Notes under the pieces: generated by a model
The model's database searches: none
Told to the model about the DNA's origin: nothing
Seen by the model: the letters and a program-made list of their open reading frames with translations, nothing else
Assembly: GCF_040412425.1 (NCBI RefSeq)
Contig: NC_089795.1
Coordinates: 84,690,163-84,754,162, forward strand
Reading direction: 5' to 3'
DNA length: 64,000 nucleotides
From: Macrobrachium rosenbergii
Taxonomy: Eukaryota; Arthropoda; Malacostraca; Decapoda; Palaemonidae
Translations under genes and position numbers: made by a program
Shown here: piece after piece, positions 1 to 64,000 of the stretch
How positions within the stretch are numbered: position 1 is the stretch's first letter
Layout of the letters: each line of letters begins with the position of its first letter

Positions 1-843
1 CTAATTCATGGGATGCCGTTTTCTTTGTCACTTAGAGTAAAAGCCGTTTTCTTTGCGTCACTAGGCAAAACGTCGTGTCAGTCAACAAAAGTACAATTCC
101 ATAAAATATCGAAAACATGTACATAATGTTCTTAGAAGGTAAAATTCAATCAATTTAAAATTATATACTGTACAGGTAATGACGAATGAGAGAGAGAGAG
201 ATACTGTAATAAAGTAAACTGTACTGCTTTTGTATCGTATTTATGCGCAAATATATAAATACAAATTGTCCATTCTGATTTTACACCTAAAAACACGAAA
301 ACTTAAAAATTAAACACACTTTCTACAGGGGTATCATCTTTGAAAAATGCAGTAACGAAGGGTATCACATCTTGTAAAAGTACACCAACTGAACGTGCTG
401 TAATTACATGCACATACAGATTGCACCAGCACTTTTCTCAGAGGTGAACAGAGTAATTTTCAAAGAATGACACTTATACAACTCTTAGTTACATCTCTGA
501 TATTACATTAACCAATTCATTTTATCAAATGAACGCGACTGAACAACCTCATCTCAAGGTCATGTAAAGTCCCTGTGACAAAGACTTTGCAAGTGGACAT
601 AATACTTGTATGATATTTATGTACAGAAATATAAATATAAATTTTCCATATCGATTTTACTGTTAAAAGCATGAAAACTTATAAATGTACTTCAAACATT
701 AAACAAGCATTTTCTGCAGGGGTATCATCTTTGAGAAGTGCAGTAACTTTGCAAATGGGTATCACATCTTGTAAAAGTACACTAAGTGAATGTGCTGAAA
801 TTACCTTTGCATCATATTTATGCATGTACAAAAATAAAAATAA
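1..843. other. Non-coding sequence with diverged internal duplication
   Basis: No exon or known element recognised. A segment starting near 239 (tttatgcgcaaatatataaa, then a TTTTAC box, then GGGGTATCATCTTTGA at 327) recurs diverged near 617 (GGGGTATCATCTTTGA at 719), and its first part again near 817. This is an old tandem duplication of roughly 200-400 bp, most of which precedes the 39-bp array. Confidence 0.5.
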
Positions 844-844
844 T

Positions 845-1074
845 ACATTTTCGATACAGATTTTACACATGAAAGCATGAAATGCATTTTTCATAGAGAT
901 TTTAAACATGAAAGCATGAAATGCATTTGTCATAGAGATATTGTACATTAAAACATGAAATGCATTTTTCATACAGATTTTACACATAAAAGCTTGAAAT
1001 GCATTTTTCATACACGTTTTACAAATAAAAGAATGAAATGCATTTTTCATACAGATTTTACACATAAAAGCATG
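845..1074. repeat. 39-bp tandem repeat, 5 copies plus a partial one
   Basis: Five successive 39-bp units from 880 start aaatgcatttttcata and end aaaagcatg, with a partial unit at 845-879. They differ by a few substitutions each. The unit is 13 codons long, so an accidental open frame on the minus strand shows a repeated MKNAFHAFM-like peptide; I do not regard it as a gene. Confidence 0.85.
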
Positions 1075-1244
1075 AGAACTTGTAAATTACTTCAAAAATT
1101 AAAACACCCACTTCTGCAGGATTTTCGAGAATTTCGTGTGTCTGTGAAAAATCGCGTATGCCCATTAGTTAGGTTCCAGTGAAAAGTTGGTGTGTGTGTG
1201 TGAATTGTGCAACTCAAATCGTGTAGGACTGAAGTATTACTGTA

Positions 1245-1254
1245 TATATATAAT

Positions 1255-1336
<82 letters not shown>

Positions 1337-1367
1337 TATATATATGTAATTATGTTTTATATATATG

Positions 1368-1409
<42 letters not shown>

Positions 1410-1411
1410 AA

Positions 1412-1442
<31 letters not shown>
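1245..1442. repeat. (TA)n microsatellite, interrupted
   Basis: Nearly pure alternating TA in three blocks separated by short interruptions near 1333-1371 and 1409-1415. It lies about 190 bp upstream of the transmembrane exon. Confidence 0.95.
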
Positions 1443-1447
<5 letters not shown>

Positions 1448-1627
1448 GGTAGGGTGTAATATAAAATATATATATGGAAAGAGTAAACTCAAAAATTCAC
1501 TTACATCTCTAATCCTGGACTTTGGCATCTTTGCAGTGTGATTTTTTTACAAATATTTCAATGCCAATTAAAATAACAGTTTAACAATGAATTCTAATTA
1601 AGGGCGTCCAAATCCCTTTTGTTGCAG

Positions 1628-57042
<55,415 letters not shown>

Positions 57043-57134
<92 letters not shown>
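57043..57134. repeat. (TA)n microsatellite right of MITE 1
   Basis: Pure TA continuing the array interrupted by MITE 1. Confidence 0.95.
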
Positions 57135-57137
<3 letters not shown>

Positions 57138-57184
57138 ATATATGTAATATATGTACTGTATTATTATATTCAGCTAAGGCCACA

Positions 57185-58105
57185 GGAAAACTAAAAGGAG
57201 CTCCAAGCATTTTTGTGTTATTTCAACACATTTTCGAGGTACAATGCTAAAAACATTGAGAATATCTAACAAAGTAAACATAAAAGCTGATAAAATGGCA
57301 ACCTAAATATTCAAAAAATTTTTAAAACCAGTACAGCAGGTACAGAGCAGCTCAACAGGTGATTAAAAAGAAACAACCTAACAAATGTCTTTAACAACAA
57401 ATGGATCTAGTTTGTACATACCCTGGCTTAATCCAAAAAGCACAAAAAACTTTTTAATCAGTAACTACCAGAGTGCCTTTTAACAATCAAAATATACTTA
57501 TTTTTCCATTTAGTGATCTCCCACGTAGGGTTCCAAGTTCTTGCAGGAATTTTAATATTAAATGTTTTTAAATTTTCAAATACCTTGAAAAACATACTAA
57601 TAAGGAATTCTCCCAGAGTTTGTCAGGGCTGTATTTGCAGGGCTTCTTGCATGAATTGCGAGTGTTTTTATATAGGACAATCTGGGAAGGGACTGGAGGC
57701 AAGAATTAAACAACGCAGATATAGAATATGAGAATGGGACAAATGTCAAATACTTTGTTTGTACACATTAATAATTTTAATCATATGATTCTTTGGGAGG
57801 GGGCAAAAGTTGTTTTATATTGTAGCAATATAACACATAAAAATGTTATTGAATCTGCTTTGATTAAATATCTCGGTGACTTACTAATGTAAGCCTTGGT
57901 ATGTACTGACTAGACCCATTTGTTGTTAAAGACATTTGTAAGATTTTTTTTTAATCACCTGTTGAGCTGTTCTGTACCTGCTGTACTGGTTTTAACCAGA
58001 TTTTGAATATTTGTGTTGCCATTTTATCAGTTTTTATATTTGCTTTGTTAGATATTCTTGGTGTTTTTAGCATTGTACCTCAAAAATATGTTGAAATAAC
58101 ATGAA
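57185..58105 (+). mobile_element. Penelope-like element fragment with inverted arms
   Basis: The right arm 57885-58105 and left arm 57185-57440 are inverted copies of each other (for example ttgagctgttctgtacctgc against its complement gcaggtacagagcagctcaa). Between them lies a GIY-YIG endonuclease tail, the domain that closes Penelope-like retroelements. The left arm is therefore probably an inverted copy of the 3' end, an arrangement known in Penelope families. No RT is present. Confidence 0.75.
57513..57892 (+). pseudogene. Penelope-like GIY-YIG endonuclease remnant
   Basis: The first part ends CMNCECFYIGQSGKGLEARI, the YIG half of the domain with its preceding Cys residues. After a frame change near 57735 it continues NTLFVHINNFNHMILWEGAK and NVIESALIKYLGDLLM with a stop. 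The H-x-N-H and ESALI pattern is the normal end of Penelope endonucleases. The intervening frameshift makes it inactive. Confidence 0.8.
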
Positions 58106-59132
<1,027 letters not shown>

Positions 59133-59149
<17 letters not shown>

Positions 59150-59572
59150 TTTGAATGATTGCTTTATTGTTAATTGACATAGGAAATGGATATACATTGA
59201 TTAATGTGTTTGTGATCCTAGTATTGAAAGGTACAATCAAAATAATTTTATCATAAAACACTTTGGCACTTATTAAATTATAGTACATGAATACATCTTC
59301 TACAAGTGGCTGAAAGTGTTTTTGCATGATGCAAAACCTAATAATTTCTTCTAATTCTTTAGGAGTGATTAGTGTTGGGCTCAAAATACCTTTATAAGCA
59401 AGCAAAATGGCATTTAATGTGTTTTTATGTTCTTGTAATATCACTTCACTTTCTAGAGCAAATGTTTTTAAAAACTGTATGTTTTCCAACTTACTCAGTT
59501 CCTTTGTTACATTTTGATTTACCCTATTTATGAAATCTTTCAATTTTGATTTTGTGATTTTATCACTTTATT
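59133..59572 (-). pseudogene. Envelope fusion (baculovirus F / errantivirus Env-like) protein fragment
   Basis: A minus-strand frame, open from a stop near 59572 to 59133, encodes about 145 residues. The order of features resembles the part of insect errantivirus Env and baculovirus F proteins before the membrane anchor: a helical segment with LSKLENIQFL, then LITPKELEEII, a YYNLISAKVFYD strand, a hydrophobic strand, and YPFPMS. No start, fusion peptide or anchor is present. It is an old broken copy with no expected activity. The assignment rests on pattern recognition only. Confidence 0.5.
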
Positions 59573-59995
59573 CATCATAATAGTGAGAAATCATGTTATC
59601 AGAAAAATAAAAGGGATATTGAAAAAACTTAATGATGAAAATTAGAAAAATTTGATGTTAACATAAGTTTATTGTTCAAATGTTTATTGTACATGTATTC
59701 CTTTAGTATTTGATATTTTAATAATGTTTGATCTTTTAATATTATTTTTTTTTAATATTTTGATGAACTTATATCTTTTTCTCCACAGTTGGAGAAACAC
59801 CTTTTATTATATCCATTATTATGTTTTGAATCCATTTTGTTTGCATTCATTTTATGTTTAGTTAAACATTGAGGACAATGTTTGATAAGTGACAGTGATG
59901 TAATGATATAATGAAATATGAAAAACGTATATGTAACAGAAGGAAAAAGAACTGAGAAGAGTAACAGTGATAGAGTGATGAATAGTAAAGAGGGA

Positions 59996-60023
59996 TAGAG
60001 AGAGAGAGAGAGAGAGAGAGAAA
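59996..60023. repeat. (GA)n run
   Basis: Short GA microsatellite in the centre of the inverted-repeat element. Confidence 0.9.
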
Positions 60024-60285
60024 TTAACAGTGAGAGAGAGATGGAAAAGCAAATCAGGATATGTTATTGTTGAAGGAATGACGATCGAAGCAAAGGTGTC
60101 ATGAATACATAGCCAAACATTGGCGCGGCACTGGCGGAAGTTAATCACATCAAAATCGTTAAACAATGCCATAACAACCTCACCTGTGAACCTTAATTTG
60201 CAAATCTCGCCGTAAATCTAAGATTTCCTGTGACGTAATTAGTTCCACCTACTAAGGAGGAGTTAATTGTTCTGATTACACCCAG

Positions 60286-60782
60286 AGGAAGTCCTTAGAT
60301 AACTTCAACCAATTAAACATCTACCAAGGGGCTGGACAGAAGCTGTTGCCCGCCTATTTTTAGGAGGGGCATTCCATTTTGAAAATCCTTCAAAAAGAGA
60401 AGCAGAGAGAAAGGGGAGCCTTAGAGAGAGGTCGTAGGCCTCACCAGTTGTGGGTTGGTTTCAAGAAAGCAAGGCTCACACTCTGACTCACACTTCAACT
60501 CAAACAACGATTCACTTAACTTGTAAATAATTATTGTATATTTTAAATAGTGTGTTAATGAAGTAAGAAACCTGCACTGTCTTTCTAAAGCCTCCTGAGG
60601 CTGAAAACGCTACTACAACACAAAGCCAGAAACGATAAAGCAACTAAAGGAAATAATAAACTTCTTTACATGGGCAACGAATAAAAGCATAACAGAAGGT
60701 GGTAAAGAAACATAATAAAAAGAACTTGTCATCATATTATCCCCCAAACAGGAATAAAATGAGAGACGAATAAGAAGTCATT
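60286..60782 (-). repeat. Right arm of the env-carrying inverted repeat
   Basis: Inverted copy of 58643-59149; the outer end is gaataagaagtcattacata, next to a short TA run. Confidence 0.88.
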
Positions 60783-60803
60783 ACATATATATATATATAT
60801 ATA

Positions 60804-61130
60804 CAGGCAGTCCCCGATTTACAATTGCTGTGGCTTACGACGTTACGAGGTTATGACGCTTTTCAAGTATATTCATCAGAAATTATTTCCTGGTTTACGA
60901 CGCATGTTCCAGGGTTATAATGTGTTGTACGTTGATCCGACGGAAGAAACATGGCTCCAAAAAGGCAGAATAAAAATTTGGAGTTTTTTTTTAATGAAAA
61001 ACTCAATAAAAATGCATTTTACATCGTTTTCAGTACTCCCAAAGCATTAAAAGTAAGGTCTTAAGATTTTTGACGATTTTTCGGTTTACGACGCGGTGTA
61101 GGAACAAAACCCCTGTCGTAAACTGGGGAC

Positions 61131-61136
<6 letters not shown>
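60804..61136. mobile_element. MITE 2 (about 333 bp, pogo/Tigger-like ends) in a TA array
   Basis: The left end caggcagtccccgatttaca and the reverse complement of the right end, ggcagtccccagtttacgac, are terminal inverted repeats related to those of MITE 1. TA arrays flank both sides. The motif ggtttacgacgc recurs inside. No transposase. Confidence 0.8.
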
Positions 61137-61219
<83 letters not shown>

Positions 61220-61231
61220 ATATATATACAC

Positions 61232-61303
<72 letters not shown>

Positions 61304-61372
61304 TGTGTGTGTATATATATGTGTGTGTGTGTGTATAGATATACATGTTTATATAAGTGTGTATATATATAA
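61137..61372. repeat. (TA)n / (TG)n compound microsatellite
   Basis: TA blocks at 61137-61184 and about 61232-61299 with TGTG segments at about 61185-61206 and 61303-61334. It follows MITE 2 directly. Confidence 0.93.
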
Positions 61373-63111
61373 TGTGCTTAAATATGAATACAGTATATAC
61401 ATTGTGTGCATATGCTCATGAAAGTGCTTATATGCTTTGAGAGTAAAGATTCATTATTCAGTTCATGAATGGCATTAAGCTTTTACAATTTTACCAAAAT
61501 GCCAGGGTAACTGAATATGGGTGTTAATAATTATATTGTCTATTTCTGTATGCATTGATTACCCATAATAAAACTCACGTCTCTCATTGTTGGTATGCAT
61601 TTCCCTTAAAGGTAATGGTTGATAAGAATTTTGTAAGATAACCAATGTACTTCTGAATGAGGAGCAACACTCATATTCAGGCTCAGGTTTTAGAAAGTTT
61701 TGATTGCTGTACAACCGGACAGATTTTTCAATGCCAGCACTTCTTGTGTTTTTGTAATATCCTGTGGAGTTTAGTAGATACTCTTTTTAGCAGAGTTTTC
61801 AGTAATCTGAAATGATGAGAGATTGATAATGAGCAGTAGAAGCACGGGAAAGGGCATTTCACAGCATCTTGGAAATCAAACATGCATCAGCTCCCAAGAT
61901 CCTCCCCACCCAAGGGAGACTTGGCAAAGGAAGCCATTTGGCTGCTGAAGACTCAGATAAACCTATGCACCCAACCCAAACCCCTCCCCCCCCAATAGGT
62001 CAAAGGAATAAAAATTCTTTGTGCCCTTGTAACTCTTATCATGACCTGAGTAGAGAATGAGCTTGGGACCAAACCAGAGAAAAGTCACTAGCTATACCAC
62101 TGAATTACTGTAACCATCAGTGGTGGAAGAACATACAGTGTAAGAGGAGGAGGGAAAATGAACTCATTAAGGATCATTGCATTTAAATAGATTTCAAAAT
62201 AGAACAAAGTGATACATTCACTATTCATGAAAATGAATTAGTGACACATTGCAGAGCTTCTGAACACAGATTTCATGGCTTCTCAAAGCTAGTCAGCCAG
62301 CCTCAGTTTTAGTACGATGGCTTCAATTCCACAAGAATGTTTTTTCTTTAATATAGGGTGTCCACTTTAATTCATTCCACTTTGGATGAAATCTGATTAA
62401 GCAAGCAGGAATTGCCGACCACTAGTTGCTTTTCAAAACATACGATACTAATCTGTACCAAAATGTGATTTTTATTGGAGTAAATACTGCAGTAGATGCT
62501 CTATGCTAGATTAATTTCTAAACTTCACTCATACAGTACTTGACTAAGTTCCTATATTTTATTCCTTTAATCCATATGAGTCAATAAGATAAAATGTGCA
62601 ATGCTTGGAAAGAATCACCTAAATGATGTCAAAGTGAAATTAAAGTCATTCCAAAGAGAAAGCCAAAATGCATTGGACGCCTTTAAGTTGCTGTTGAGCT
62701 GAATTTCACATATAGGAAGAACAGTGAATGTGCTTCTACATCTTACTTCACCTCTGATTATTACTCGAATTTTGTGTTTTGCATAAAGACAAAGGTGACG
62801 CTGATAGACAATGATTTAAGAAGTACCAGGTTAGTATAGGTAAGAATAGCACTAAAAGCAGAATGGCAGTCAGGAATGAAAGACACTCGAAGGTTCATTG
62901 GGGAAGAGGAATACTGTATTTCCCCATGAAGAAACCAGAGGCCATTACATGGCCTTTCTGCACTTCACACTGTAGCTTATGTGGAAGGGAGACAAAGAAG
63001 GCAAGTCTCTCCAGATAATTCAGAACTGTAACTTACCAGTTCAATAAGATCAAACGCTGAAGATCTAGAGAAAAGGATAATCTCACCTTGCATGCATCTG
63101 CTGCGTAAGAA
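61373..63111. other. Intergenic sequence, nothing recognised
   Basis: About 1.7 kb with no gene, RNA or element that I can support. Confidence 0.55.

Positions 63112-64000
<889 letters not shown>

Noticed and set aside
59858..60172. Minus-strand Ser/Leu/Tyr-rich open frame in the inverted-repeat element
   Set aside because: Low-complexity translation of GA and AT-rich sequence; no domain.

Overview
The window is eukaryotic nuclear DNA from an invertebrate, most likely a decapod crustacean. It has intron-rich gene structure, very long pure (TA)n arrays, and four DIRS-type tyrosine-recombinase retrotransposons, a class known to be common in decapods. The species assignment is inference; everything below was read by eye from the sequence, without alignments or database searches.

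The backbone is one host gene on the + strand: the 3' part of a receptor-type protein tyrosine phosphatase (RPTP). Thirteen exons between 1628 and 54226 join in frame (622 codons including the stop, every intron GT-AG). They encode the end of an ectodomain, a transmembrane helix, a juxtamembrane segment, and two tandem PTP domains (D1, D2). The rest of the ectodomain must lie upstream of the window. Both domains appear catalytically dead, in different ways. D1 has Ser in place of the catalytic Cys but keeps the P-loop Arg and the WPD Asp. D2 keeps the Cys but has lost the Arg and the WPD loop.

The introns are packed with mobile DNA. Four DIRS-like elements occupy about 29 kb: 3637-11801 (+), 16823-24946 (-), 32786-38979 (+) and 43239-49691 (+). 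Each has inverted terminal repeats and an internal complementary region next to one of them. That region equals the two element ends joined head to tail, so the borders can be placed within a few bases. Each carries degraded coding sequence, with gag-like and RT/RNase H remnants visible in all four and a tyrosine recombinase in three. One element carries a complete 120-bp 5S rRNA sequence inside gag; another carries a 35-bp retroposon tail with a 16-bp target duplication. A broken non-LTR retrotransposon lies at 25090-26120 (-), and a Tigger-like DNA transposon relic at 50767-51735.

Downstream of the gene (54.2-64 kb) there is no host gene I can recognise. From 56.3 to 61.3 kb, (TA)n arrays alternate with mobile elements: two pogo/Tigger-like MITEs, a Penelope-like element fragment with a GIY-YIG endonuclease between inverted arms, and a 2.1-kb element with 500-bp inverted repeats around an env/F-like gene remnant. 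A 431-bp solo LTR with a 4-bp target duplication interrupts a copy of a short dispersed repeat at 63.1-63.8 kb.
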